Assembly: GCF_024505145.1 (NCBI RefSeq)
Contig: NZ_JANIAA010000006.1
Span: 124,001 to 188,000, forward strand
Length of the DNA: 64,000 bases
Direction of reading: 5' to 3'
Origin: Streptomyces rugosispiralis
Lineage (GTDB): Bacteria > Actinomycetota > Actinomycetes > Streptomycetales > Streptomycetaceae
Shown here: positions 17,489 to 28,139 of the stretch, one piece after another
Numbering within the stretch: position 1 is the stretch's first letter
How the letters are laid out: every line of letters starts with the position of its first letter
Program-made: the position numbers and the translations under genes
Notes under the pieces: generated by a model
Database searches by the model: none
Told to the model about the DNA's origin: nothing
The model's input: only the letters and a program-made list of their open reading frames with translations

Positions 17489-18856
17489 ATGCAGCAGGCA
17501 AGCACAGCGGTACCGGCCGGGCCGGGCGCCGTGACGACCGTCCGTCAGCCGGAACTGCTCCTCGCCGACTATCACTTCGACGTACCGCTCGACCATAAGG
17601 CTCCCGAGGGCGAGCTGATCCGGCTTTACGCACGAGAGGTCGTCGCCGCGGGCAAATCCGCCGCCGAGCGCGAGCGGCTCCCCTGGCTGCTCTACCTCCA
17701 GGGCGGGCCCGGCTGCGGCGCGGACCGTCCGGTGGGCCGCTCCGGCTGGCTGGACCGCGCGCTGGACGAATACCGCGTGCTCCTGCTCGACCAGCGCGGC
17801 ACCGGCCGCTCCACCCCGGCCAACCGCCAGACGCTGCCGCTGCGCGGCGGGCCCGGGGAACAGGCCGAGTACCTCTCCCACTTCCGCGCCGACGCGATCG
17901 TCCGCGACTGCGAGCTGATCCGGCGGCGGCTCATGGGTGACCGCCCGTGGACCGTACTCGGCCAGAGCTTCGGCGGCTTCTGCGCGGTGAGCTATCTGTC
18001 CCACGCGCCCGAGGGGCTGGACGCGGTGCTGCTGGCCGGCGGACTGCCCGCGATCGACCCCGGCACCGACGTGGACGCCGTCTACCGGACCGCCTATCCG
18101 CGGATGGAGCGCAAGACCCTCGCCCACTACGCCCGCTATCCGCGGGACGCGGACACCGTACGGGCCCTGGTGCGCCATCTGACCGACCACGAGGAGGTCC
18201 TGACGGACGGGACCCGGCTCACCGTCCCCGCCCTCCAGCAACTCGGCTTCCTGCTCGGCACCGGCGACGGCTCGCACCGGCTGCACTACCTGCTGGAGGA
18301 CGCGTTCGTGCCCACCGCCGACGGGCCGCGGCTGAGCGACGCCTTCCGCGAGCAGGTGGCCGCCGTGCTCTCCCGCGCCGCCACCCCGCTCTTCAGCCTG
18401 CTGCTGGAGTCCATCTACGCCCAGGACGGCCGGGCCACCGACTGGGCCGCGGAGCGGGTCCGCGCCGAATTCCCCGCTTTCGACGCCGGTAAGGCGCTCA
18501 CGGAGGACGCGGAGGACCGTCCGGTGCTCCTTACGGGCGAGACGGTGCACCCCTGGATGCTGGACACCCACGCGGCGCTGCGCCCGCTCGCCCGCACCGC
18601 CGAACTGCTCGCCGCGCGCACCGGCTGGGGCCCGCTGTACGACACCGAGCGGCTGGCCCGTAACACCGTGCCGGTGGCCGCCGTGATCTACCACGACGAC
18701 CTGTACGTGGACACGGAGCACTCCCTGGCCACCGCCCGGTCGATCCGGGGCATGCGCACCTGGGTGACGGACGAGTTCGAGCACGACGGGATCCGGGCCG
18801 GGGGCCGCCGGGTGCTGGACCGGCTGCTGTGGCTGACGCGTGACGGGAGGGGTTGA
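17489..18856 (+). CDS. Alpha/beta hydrolase, S33 prolyl aminopeptidase-like
   Basis: A 455-residue cytoplasmic hydrolase (no signal peptide). Family S33 features are clear: LYLQGGPGCGADRP forming the oxyanion hole region, LLLDQRGTGRST, and the nucleophile elbow GQSFGGF with the catalytic Ser. Acidic residue and His follow near the C-terminus (YHDDLYVD and EFEHDGI). Such enzymes release N-terminal proline from peptides. The length is typical of the larger bacterial S33 enzymes. The ATG at 17489 is preceded by GTGAGG. The divergent XRE/TPR gene is its likely regulator. Confidence 0.88.
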   Translation: MQQASTAVPAGPGAVTTVRQPELLLADYHFDVPLDHKAPEGELIRLYAREVVAAGKSAAERERLPWLLYLQGGPGCGADRPVGRSGWLDRALDEYRVLLLDQRGTGRSTPANRQTLPLRGGPGEQAEYLSHFRADAIVRDCELIRRRLMGDRPWTVLGQSFGGFCAVSYLSHAPEGLDAVLLAGGLPAIDPGTDVDAVYRTAYPRMERKTLAHYARYPRDADTVRALVRHLTDHEEVLTDGTRLTVPALQQLGFLLGTGDGSHRLHYLLEDAFVPTADGPRLSDAFREQVAAVLSRAATPLFSLLLESIYAQDGRATDWAAERVRAEFPAFDAGKALTEDAEDRPVLLTGETVHPWMLDTHAALRPLARTAELLAARTGWGPLYDTERLARNTVPVAAVIYHDDLYVDTEHSLATARSIRGMRTWVTDEFEHDGIRAGGRRVLDRLLWLTRDGRG

Positions 18857-19063
18857 GCGGGGAGCGGGCTGAGCGGCAGGTCGGGAGGCGTGGAGGGGAG
18901 GAGGGAGGAGCTGAGCGAGGGGCGCGCCGCATGGTTGTGTGGTGCCCGATTTCCTAGCCACTTCCCTAATTACCATTGCCCCCGACACCCGGACCCCTCT
19001 AGGTTGAGCGGCGAATTAATCCTGCTTAACTGGCCGCTTATCGCGAGGACTTCGGGAGTCACC

Positions 19064-20431
19064 GTGCGCAGACGCATACGGAGCCGCATACGCAGCCGCA
19101 TTCCCCTGCGCACCGCGGCCGTCGCCGGAGGCATCGCCCTGGCGGCGGCCGCGGCCATGACCGCACCGGCCACTGCGTCGCCGGGCGCGTCCGGCTCGTC
19201 CGCCGCTGCTGAGGCCGCCGCGTCGCGGGACACCCTGGACGTGGAGTACTTCACCGGCCCGGGTGGCCACCCCCGCCACACCGAGGTCCCGGCCGCCACT
19301 CCCGAGCGGCTGACCCGCGCCGCCCGCTCGCTGTCCGCCAAGGAGGCCGCCGCCGACGGCCAGGTCGGCTCGGTCGTCGACAACGGCACCACCGCCGACA
19401 AGCTGGACGTCGTCTTCATCGGCGACGGCTACACCGCGGGCCAGCAGGAGGACTTCCACGCCGACGCGCGCTCCAAGTGGGAGCAGATGTCCGCCGTGCA
19501 GCCCTACGCCTCGTACAAGGACCTCTTCAACGTCTGGACCGTGGACGCCGTCTCCAAGCAGTCCGGCGTCTCCGGCGACCCGTCCAAGGGCGTCGTCAAG
19601 GACACCGCCCTCGACTCGTACTTCTGGTGCGACGACATCGAGCGGCTGCTGTGCGTCGACACCGCCAAGGTCGAGTCCTACGCGGCCAAGGCGCCGCAGG
19701 CCGATCTGGTGGTCGTGCTGTCCAACTCCACCAAGTACGGCGGCGCGGGCTACACCCTCACCTCCCAGGTCGGCTACGACGGCATCGCCACCGCCGCCTC
19801 CGACCACGCCGACTCCGACCAGATCGCGGTCCACGAGACCGGCCACTCGCTCGGCAAGCTGGCCGACGAGTACTTCTACCCGGAGTACGGCACCTACACG
19901 GGCGCCGAGCCCGGCGAGTCCAACGCCACCAAGCTGAGCGCGGCGCAGCTGACCGCCCAGCAGAAGAAGTGGTACCGCTGGATCGGCCAGACCTCGCCCG
20001 ACGGCGGCACGGTCGGCGCCTACGAGGGCGGCCGCTACTACCCCAAGGGCATCAACCGCCCCACGGACAACTCGATCATGCGCACCCTGGGGCGGGAGTT
20101 CAGCCTCCCCGGCCGCGAGGCGATGATCGCGGGCTTCTACCGCCACGCCAGCGCGCTCAGCAGCCGTACGGCCACCGCGACGGCCGTCAAGCGGTCGGCG
20201 GGCATCGAGGTGGACGTGGTCAAGGGCGCGTCGCTGAAGTGGTACGTGGACGGGGCGGAGGTCACCGCCGCGAACGGCAGGACGAGCGTGACCCCGGCGT
20301 CGCTGGGCGTCCCGAGCGACGGTGCGACCCACGAGGTCACCGCGAAGGCGACGGACGGCACGAGCGCGGTGAAGGACCCGGCCCTGCGCAAGCTGCTGAG
20401 CGATTCCCGGACGTGGAAGGTCACTGGCTGA
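19064..20431 (+). CDS. Secreted metallopeptidase, M64 (IgA peptidase-like) family
   Basis: A 455-residue exported protease. The N-terminus is strongly basic (Arg-rich, encoded by repeats of CGCATACGGAGC type), followed by a hydrophobic helix and an Ala-rich cleavage region ending ATASPG, a Sec signal peptide. The zinc site HETGHSLGKLADEY (a variant of HExxH) lies near residue 265. The family core starts at KLDVVFIGDGYTAGQQ. The C-terminal 90 residues appear to form a small beta domain. The GTG at 19064 follows GGGAG at the right distance. Alone in its transcription unit. Confidence 0.88.
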   Translation: MRRRIRSRIRSRIPLRTAAVAGGIALAAAAAMTAPATASPGASGSSAAAEAAASRDTLDVEYFTGPGGHPRHTEVPAATPERLTRAARSLSAKEAAADGQVGSVVDNGTTADKLDVVFIGDGYTAGQQEDFHADARSKWEQMSAVQPYASYKDLFNVWTVDAVSKQSGVSGDPSKGVVKDTALDSYFWCDDIERLLCVDTAKVESYAAKAPQADLVVVLSNSTKYGGAGYTLTSQVGYDGIATAASDHADSDQIAVHETGHSLGKLADEYFYPEYGTYTGAEPGESNATKLSAAQLTAQQKKWYRWIGQTSPDGGTVGAYEGGRYYPKGINRPTDNSIMRTLGREFSLPGREAMIAGFYRHASALSSRTATATAVKRSAGIEVDVVKGASLKWYVDGAEVTAANGRTSVTPASLGVPSDGATHEVTAKATDGTSAVKDPALRKLLSDSRTWKVTG

Positions 20432-20740
20432 CCTCCCCGTTCCCCCTGACTGGCCGCCCCGTGGACCCCCGCTGCGGGGCGGCCCACTCCCCTTTTTTTG
20501 AGGCTCGGTTCGCCTCCGGGGCGCTTCGGTCTCCCCCAGCTACCGCTGGGAGGTACCCCCCTGCCGGAAGGCCCCAGGAGCCGGAAGCGCGAAGGTGCCC
20601 GATGGGGGCGGCCGCGGTCCGCCCCGTTAACATCGGCAGGTTCTACGTTCCCGTATGGCGCGCCCGGACTCAATCGCCCGTAGGGGCGGGGCGGTGGTCC
20701 GGTGTTCGAGGGCTTCCGTGCCGTGAGGCAATATGAGCCC
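20432..20740. other. Intergenic region with a palindromic repeat element
   Basis: About 309 bases. A T-run at about 20492-20500 follows the M64 gene. A palindromic repeat at 20527-20562 is listed separately. AT-richer sequence near 20630-20660 (GTTAACATCGGCAGG) may be part of the kinase promoter. Confidence 0.45.
20527..20562. repeat. Streptomyces-type palindromic repeat, intergenic copy
   Basis: The element reads CTCCCCCAGC, a 4-base loop, then GCTGGGAGG and a run of C. It can fold into a hairpin. A clearly related sequence, in reverse orientation, lies inside the pcrA reading frame at 50303-50337. Similar units are scattered in Streptomyces genomes (from general knowledge). Confidence 0.75.
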
Positions 20741-22474
20741 ATGGGTACCGGGGGAGAGGGCCGTCTGATCGCCAACCGCTACCGGTTGGCCACACGGCTC
20801 GGACGTGGCGGAATGGGCACGGTCTGGCGGGCCGTCGACGAGTTGCTGGGCCGCGATGTCGCGGTCAAGGAACTCCATGTGGACGAGGGGATCACGGCCC
20901 TCGACTCGCAGTTGCGCGGCGAGCGCACCCTGCGCGAGGCCCGGACCGTCGCACAGATCAAGCATCCGAACGTGATCGTCCTCCACGATGTGATCGAGGA
21001 GGACGACTGCGCCTGGATCGTCATGGAACTGGTCGACGGGTTCTCGCTCGCCGACCGGTTGGGCGCGGACGGCCCGGTCGGGACGCGTGAGGCGGGGCGG
21101 ATCGCGGCCGCGCTGCTGGGCGCGTTGCGCGCCGCGCACGCGCGCGGCGTGCTGCACCGCGACATCAAGCCGGCGAACGTCCTGGTGGAGTCGGGCACCG
21201 GTCGGGTGGTGCTGACGGACTTCGGGATCGCGCAGGTCACCGGCTCCACCACGATCACCGAGACCGGCTCGTTCGTGGGGTCGCCCGAATACACCGCGCC
21301 GGAGCGGATGTCGGGGCGGCGCACCGGGCCGGAGTCGGACCTGTGGTCGCTCGGGGTGCTGCTCTGCACGCTGGTGGGCGGTGAATCCCCGTTCCACCGC
21401 GAGTCCCTGGCCGGGGTGTTGCACGCCGTCGTCTTCGACGAGATCCCCGTGCCCGAGGCGGCAGGACCCCTGAAGCCGGTCATCGAGGGGCTGTTGCGGC
21501 GGGCACCGGAGGAGCGGCTGAGCGCCGACGAGGTCGAGCGGATGCTGCTGATGGCCCAGGAGGTGGGCGACACCCCGGAGATCCCGCTGGAGTACACCCC
21601 GACCCAGCCCAGCGTGCCGTTCGGGCCGGACGGCCGCGGTTCGTCGGCGTCCGTACCCGTGCCGCCCCCGGTGTCTCCCGGCTCTCCGGTGTCCTCCCCC
21701 GCGCCGTTCCCCGCTTTCGGGCCCCCGGCGGCCTCCGTTCCGGCAGCCGCCCCGGCCGCCCCCGCCGCCCGGTCCCGTTCCGGCCGTGGCGGGCGCCGCC
21801 GTGCCGTCCTTATGGCGGCTGCCGCGGTGGTCGCGCTCGCCGGTGTGGCCGCGGGCGTCGTGGCGCTGCTGGACAACGGGGGCGGTGACGGCGACGCGGC
21901 GCTGGGCGGGCGTACGAGCCAGAGCGCCGACAAGGGGAGTTCGCGGAGCCCGAGCGCCCCCGAGAAGGCGCCGCAGCGGCCCGTGAAGGACTCCGAGCCC
22001 ACGGCGAGCCCGTCGGACCGGCTCCCCGACGGCTATGAGCTGGTCGAGGACCCGCTCGGCTTCTCACTCGCCGTGCCCGACGGATTCGCCCGCGAGTACA
22101 AGGCACCCCGGGTCTACTACAACTCGCCCGGTATGGAGTTCCGGATCGGGATCCACGTCCAGGAACAGAGCCCCGAGGGCCCGCTCGGGCTCAGCCGTAA
22201 GGCGGACGCCAAGGGCCCGCAGGACTATCCGGGCTACCGCAGCGGCCAGGTCATCGAGACCGAGCACAACGGCCGCCCCGCCGCCCTGTGGGCGTTCATC
22301 TGGAACGGCTCGGCCGACGACGGCGGCTCACGCCAGACATACGACCTGAGCTGGAACGAAAACGGCAAAATGTATGACCTGTGGCTATCCGCGCCCGTAG
22401 GTGAGAAATCCCTGGGCAAGCGGCATTTCGACACCGCCGCCGCCACGTTCTCGCGCCCCGGCGCGGCGAACTGA
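20741..22474 (+). CDS. Membrane Ser/Thr protein kinase (Hanks type) with ectodomain
   Basis: A 577-residue kinase. The kinase domain covers about 12-275: glycine loop GRGGMGTV at 21-28, catalytic Lys43 in AVKEL, HRDIKPAN, DFG in LTDFGIAQ, and APE in YTAPERM. A Pro/Ser-rich juxtamembrane linker precedes one transmembrane helix near 350-372, and the C-terminal 200 residues lie outside. The ectodomain begins near LPDGYELVEDPLGFSLAVPDGF and is not PASTA; it resembles the ectodomains of the other two kinases in this window. The ATG at 20741 was chosen because residues before it fall outside the kinase consensus. A second kinase follows 77 bases later. Confidence 0.92.
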   Translation: MGTGGEGRLIANRYRLATRLGRGGMGTVWRAVDELLGRDVAVKELHVDEGITALDSQLRGERTLREARTVAQIKHPNVIVLHDVIEEDDCAWIVMELVDGFSLADRLGADGPVGTREAGRIAAALLGALRAAHARGVLHRDIKPANVLVESGTGRVVLTDFGIAQVTGSTTITETGSFVGSPEYTAPERMSGRRTGPESDLWSLGVLLCTLVGGESPFHRESLAGVLHAVVFDEIPVPEAAGPLKPVIEGLLRRAPEERLSADEVERMLLMAQEVGDTPEIPLEYTPTQPSVPFGPDGRGSSASVPVPPPVSPGSPVSSPAPFPAFGPPAASVPAAAPAAPAARSRSGRGGRRRAVLMAAAAVVALAGVAAGVVALLDNGGGDGDAALGGRTSQSADKGSSRSPSAPEKAPQRPVKDSEPTASPSDRLPDGYELVEDPLGFSLAVPDGFAREYKAPRVYYNSPGMEFRIGIHVQEQSPEGPLGLSRKADAKGPQDYPGYRSGQVIETEHNGRPAALWAFIWNGSADDGGSRQTYDLSWNENGKMYDLWLSAPVGEKSLGKRHFDTAAATFSRPGAAN

Positions 22475-22551
22475 GGGACGTCGCAACGGCTTTGTCACGA
22501 GCGCCCACGGCGCCTCCACAGGGGTGCCGCCGACCGGGTAATGATGGGCGC

Positions 22552-24436
<1,885 letters not shown>

Positions 24437-24450
<14 letters not shown>

Positions 24451-24469
24451 GGGGTGTCGACAAGCTCTG
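24437..24469. repeat. Duplication of 13 bases across the kinase stop codon
   Basis: TCGACAAGCTCTG occurs at 24437-24449, where it encodes the last residues and part of the stop, and again at 24457-24469 just after the stop. Confidence 0.9.
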
Positions 24470-24559
24470 GGGGAGTTGGGCGGGTGCGCCCGGAGCCGTG
24501 GGGCGAAAGTTGTTACCGCCGGGTACCCAAAGCCGCCGGGCGGGCCTACTCTCGCCCCC

Positions 24560-26170
24560 ATGACGGACTCGCACATCACGCAGGGCGGCACCGGCAATCC
24601 GGTCGCCCCCGAAGGCACCCGTACCGCCGCCGACGTCGTCACTCCCGAGCTGATCACCCGGCTCACCCGGGGTGTCGGCGGCAGCGGCAGCACCGTCAGC
24701 CACACCCCGTTCACCGGGGAAGTCCTCGCCGCCGCCCTGCCCGAGTCCACCCCCGAGGACGTCGCCACCGCCTTTGAGAACGCCCGTGCCGCCCAGCGGG
24801 CGTGGGCCGCGACCCCGGTCCGCCGGCGCGCCGCCGTCCTCCTCCGCTTCCACGATCTGCTGCTGCGCCGCCAGCCTGAGATCCTGGACCTGATCCAGCT
24901 GGAGACCGGCAAGACCCGGCTGCACGCCCAGGAGGAGGTCCAGGGCGTCGCCATCGTGGCCCGCCATTACGGCCGTAAGGCGCCCGCGTATCTGCGCCCC
25001 AAGGGGCATCTGGGCGCGGTGCCCACCCTCACCAAGGTCACCGAACTGCGCCAGCCGCGCGGGGTCGTGGGCCTCATAGCGCCCTGGAACTACCCCCTCC
25101 AGCTCTCCGTGGGCGATGCGATTCCCGCCTTCGTGGCGGGCAACGCCGTGGTGATGAAGCCCGACACCGAGACCGCGCTGTCCGCGCTCTGGGCGCGCGA
25201 GCTCATGGTGGAGGCCGGACTTCCGGCCGGGGTGTGGCAGATCGTGATCGGGGACGGCCCGGTGGTGGGCCCCGCCGTGGTCGAGCGCGCCGACTACGTC
25301 GCGTTCACCGGCTCCACCCGCACCGGCCGCGAAGTGGCCCAGGCCGCCGCCGCCCGCCTGGTGGGCTGCTCCCTCGAACTCGGCGGTAAGAACGCCATGC
25401 TGGTGCTGCGCGACGCCGACCTCGCCCGCGCGGTCGACGGCGCGGTGCGCGGCAGCTTCGCCTCCGCCGGGCAGCTGTGCATCTCCATGGAGCGGCTGTA
25501 CGTCCACGAGTCGATCGCGGACGACTTCCTGGAGCGCTTCGCGGCCCGTACGAAGGCCATGCGGCTCGGCACCGCCCTGGCGTACGGGGCGGAGATGGGC
25601 TCGCTGGTCTCGGAGCGCCAGCTGGAGACCGTCACCCGCCATGTGGACGAGGCCGTCTCCAAGGGCGCCACGGTGCTCGCCGGCGGCCGCGCCCGCCCCG
25701 ACATCGGCCCGTACTTCTACGAGCCGACGATCCTGGACGGCGTGGAGTCCCCGATGGCCGTCTGCACCGAGGAGACCTTCGGCCCGGTCGTCTCCGTCTA
25801 CCGTTTCCGCGACGAGGGCGAGGCCATCGAGCGCGCCAACGCGACGTCCTACGGTCTGAACGCCAGCGTCTGGACCAAGGACGCCCGGCGCGGCCGCGCG
25901 ATCGCCACCCGGCTGCGCGCGGGTACGGTCAACCTCAACGAGAGCTACGCCGCCGCCTTCGGCAGCGTCGCGTCTCCCATGGGTGGCATGGGCGACTCCG
26001 GACTCGGCCGCCGCCACGGCTCCGAGGGCATCCTCAGATTCACCGAACCGCAGACGGTCGCCCAGCAGCGGCTGATGCCGCTCGGCCCGGCCTTCGGGAT
26101 GACGGACGAGAAATACGCGGACTTCATGACCCGCAGCCTGCGTGCGCTCAAAGCACTGCGCCTGCGCTGA
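24560..26170 (+). CDS. gabD2: Succinate-semialdehyde dehydrogenase (NADP+), GabD2-like
   Basis: A 536-residue aldehyde dehydrogenase, probably oxidising succinate semialdehyde to succinate. The core shows GVVGLIAPWNYPL, the cofactor site FTGSTRTGREV, the general base Glu in LELGGKNAM and the catalytic Cys in SAGQLCISMERL. It is closest to the actinobacterial GabD2 group by my recollection, but related aldehydes cannot be excluded. The ATG at 24560 follows a promoter stretch with TACCGCCGGGTA (24514-24525), a small inverted repeat that could be an operator. The GMC oxidoreductase gene starts 25 bases after the stop, so the two are probably cotranscribed. Confidence 0.85.
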   Translation: MTDSHITQGGTGNPVAPEGTRTAADVVTPELITRLTRGVGGSGSTVSHTPFTGEVLAAALPESTPEDVATAFENARAAQRAWAATPVRRRAAVLLRFHDLLLRRQPEILDLIQLETGKTRLHAQEEVQGVAIVARHYGRKAPAYLRPKGHLGAVPTLTKVTELRQPRGVVGLIAPWNYPLQLSVGDAIPAFVAGNAVVMKPDTETALSALWARELMVEAGLPAGVWQIVIGDGPVVGPAVVERADYVAFTGSTRTGREVAQAAAARLVGCSLELGGKNAMLVLRDADLARAVDGAVRGSFASAGQLCISMERLYVHESIADDFLERFAARTKAMRLGTALAYGAEMGSLVSERQLETVTRHVDEAVSKGATVLAGGRARPDIGPYFYEPTILDGVESPMAVCTEETFGPVVSVYRFRDEGEAIERANATSYGLNASVWTKDARRGRAIATRLRAGTVNLNESYAAAFGSVASPMGGMGDSGLGRRHGSEGILRFTEPQTVAQQRLMPLGPAFGMTDEKYADFMTRSLRALKALRLR

Positions 26171-26195
26171 CCAGCACATTTCAATGGAGGTACCA

Positions 26196-28004
26196 GTGTC
26201 AGGGGAGAAGTCTGCCCAAAACGCCGACGACGGTGACTTCGACTACGACGTGATCGTGATCGGCTCGGGATTCGGCGGATCGGTATCGGCCCTGCGCCTG
26301 ACCGAGAAGGGCTATCGGGTCGGCGTCCTCGAGGCGGGCCGCCGGTTCACCCCGGAAACCCTGCCCAAGAGCTCCTGGGACCTCCGCAACTACCTCTGGG
26401 CCCCGGCCCTCGGCTGCTTCGGCATCCAGCGCATCCACGTCCTGGGCAAGGTCATGGTGCTGGCGGGCGCCGGCGTCGGGGGCGGCTCGCTCAACTACGC
26501 CAACACCCTCTACGTACCGCCCGAGCCGTTCTTCCGGGACCGCCAGTGGGGGCACATCACCGACTGGCAGGAGGAGCTGAGCCCGTACTACGACCAGGCG
26601 CGGCGGATGCTCGGGGCGCGTCTCAACCACACCCTCACCCCGTCCGACGTCCATCTCAAGGCGGCCGCCGAGAAGATGGGCGTGGGCGACACCTTCCATA
26701 TGGCGCCCGTGGGCGTCTTCTTCGGGGACGGCCACGACGCCGACGGCACCACCAAGGCCGCGCCGGGCGGGCCCGTTCCCGATCCGTACTTCGGCGGCGC
26801 GGGCCCGTCCCGTAAGGCGTGCACGGAGTGCGGTGAGTGCATGACCGGCTGCCGCCACGGCGCCAAGAACACCCTCAACGAGAACTATCTCCACCTCGCC
26901 GAGCGGGCCGGAGCCGCCGTCCACCCGATGACGACCGTCGTCGCCCTGTGCGACGACCCGCACGGCGGCTATACGGTCACCACCGTCCCGACCGACAACC
27001 GCCGTAAGGGCAAGCCGAAGGCGCTGCGCTCCCGGTACGTCGTCCTCGCCGCCGGTACGTACGGCACCCAGACGCTGCTGCACACGATGCGGGACAAGGG
27101 GCTGCTGCCGCGCCTCTCGGCGCGGCTCGGCATCCTCACCCGCACCAACTCCGAGGCCCTGGTGGGCGCGCAGACCACCGACCGGCGCTACCGCCGCGCG
27201 CGGGGCGGGGAGGGCCGGGCGGACTTCACCCGGGGCGTCGCGATCACCTCGTCGATCCACCCGGACGAGAACACCCATATCGAGCCCGTCCGCTACGGCA
27301 AGGGCTCCAACGCGATGGGCATGCTCTCCATCCTGCAGATCCCGCACGGCGGGCGTGTTCCGCGCTGGCTGCGCTTCCTGGGCGCGAACCTCCGGCATCC
27401 CACCCTGGCGGTGCGCTCGCTGTCGAACCGCCGCTGGTCGGAGCGGACCATCATCGGCCTGGTCATGCAGACGCACGACAACTCGCTGACCACCTACCGC
27501 AAGCCGAAGGGGCCGGGGAAGGGGCTGCTCACCGCCCGCCAGGGCCACGGCGAGCCCAACCCCGACCACATCCCCGAGGGCGCCGAGGCCGCCCGGCACA
27601 TCGCCGACTCGATCAACGGCTTCGCGGGCAGCAACGTCGGCGAGCTCATGGGCACCCCGCTGACCGCCCACTTCCTCGGCGGCTGCCCGATCGGGGCGTC
27701 CCCCGAGGAGGGCGTCATCGACCCGTACCACCGGCTCTACGGCCATCCGGGCATCCATGTGGTCGACGGTGCCGCGGTGTCGGCCAATCTGGGCGTCAAC
27801 CCGTCCCTGACCATCACGGCCCAGGCCGAGCGGGCGATGTCCCTGTGGCCCAACAAGGGCGAGCCCGACCCGCGTCCGGCCCCGGAGGCGCCGTACGAGC
27901 GCCTGCGGCCCGTCGCGCCGCGCAGCCCCGCCGTACCGGCGGACGCCTTCGGGGCGTTGCGGCTCCCGCTGCTGCCGGTGCCGAAGGTCCCGCCGCGGGC
28001 CTGA
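26196..28004 (+). CDS. GMC-family flavoprotein oxidoreductase, ChoD-like
   Basis: A 602-residue FAD enzyme. The dinucleotide site VIVIGSGFGGSVSALRL lies near residues 18-34, then VLEAGRRF, VLAGAGVGGGSLNYANTL, and the C-terminal active-site region HFLGGCPIG and GVNPSLTITAQAE. A ferredoxin-like Cys pattern, CTECGECMTGC (C-x2-C-x2-C-x3-C), sits near residue 210, a mark of this subfamily. Mycobacterial ChoD, also encoded near gua genes, is the nearest relative I know; sterol oxidation is therefore possible but unproven. The GTG at 26196 has a perfect GGAGG five bases upstream. It is probably in an operon with the aldehyde dehydrogenase gene. Confidence 0.85.
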   Translation: MSGEKSAQNADDGDFDYDVIVIGSGFGGSVSALRLTEKGYRVGVLEAGRRFTPETLPKSSWDLRNYLWAPALGCFGIQRIHVLGKVMVLAGAGVGGGSLNYANTLYVPPEPFFRDRQWGHITDWQEELSPYYDQARRMLGARLNHTLTPSDVHLKAAAEKMGVGDTFHMAPVGVFFGDGHDADGTTKAAPGGPVPDPYFGGAGPSRKACTECGECMTGCRHGAKNTLNENYLHLAERAGAAVHPMTTVVALCDDPHGGYTVTTVPTDNRRKGKPKALRSRYVVLAAGTYGTQTLLHTMRDKGLLPRLSARLGILTRTNSEALVGAQTTDRRYRRARGGEGRADFTRGVAITSSIHPDENTHIEPVRYGKGSNAMGMLSILQIPHGGRVPRWLRFLGANLRHPTLAVRSLSNRRWSERTIIGLVMQTHDNSLTTYRKPKGPGKGLLTARQGHGEPNPDHIPEGAEAARHIADSINGFAGSNVGELMGTPLTAHFLGGCPIGASPEEGVIDPYHRLYGHPGIHVVDGAAVSANLGVNPSLTITAQAERAMSLWPNKGEPDPRPAPEAPYERLRPVAPRSPAVPADAFGALRLPLLPVPKVPPRA

Positions 28005-28093
28005 GCGCGGGGCGCCGTACGGGCCTCCGCCGTGGGCCTGAGCGCAGGGGCGCCGTACGGGCGCGGGCCTGAGCGCAGGGGCGCCGTACGGGC
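27998..28093. repeat. Three direct copies of a 29-base unit at the end of the GMC gene
   Basis: Copies lie at 27998-28024 (with short deletions), 28034-28062 and 28065-28093. The first spans the GMC stop codon; the third forms the left arm of the terminator at 28077-28119. Confidence 0.9.
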
Positions 28094-28119
28094 CGGAGAC
28101 CGGCCCGTACGGCGCCCCT
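28077..28119. terminator. 20-bp perfect bidirectional terminator
   Basis: Bases 28077-28096 pair perfectly with 28100-28119 around a 3-base loop. The hairpin lies between the convergent GMC and LAETG-protein genes and should stop transcription from both sides. Confidence 0.9.
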
Positions 28120-28139
28120 CAGAACCGTCGCGAGGACCG

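Noticed and set aside
24514..24525. Operator TACCGCCGGGTA upstream of the aldehyde dehydrogenase gene
   Set aside because: Only four bases per arm are symmetric, which is expected often by chance at this GC content; mentioned in the gene entry but not listed as a site.
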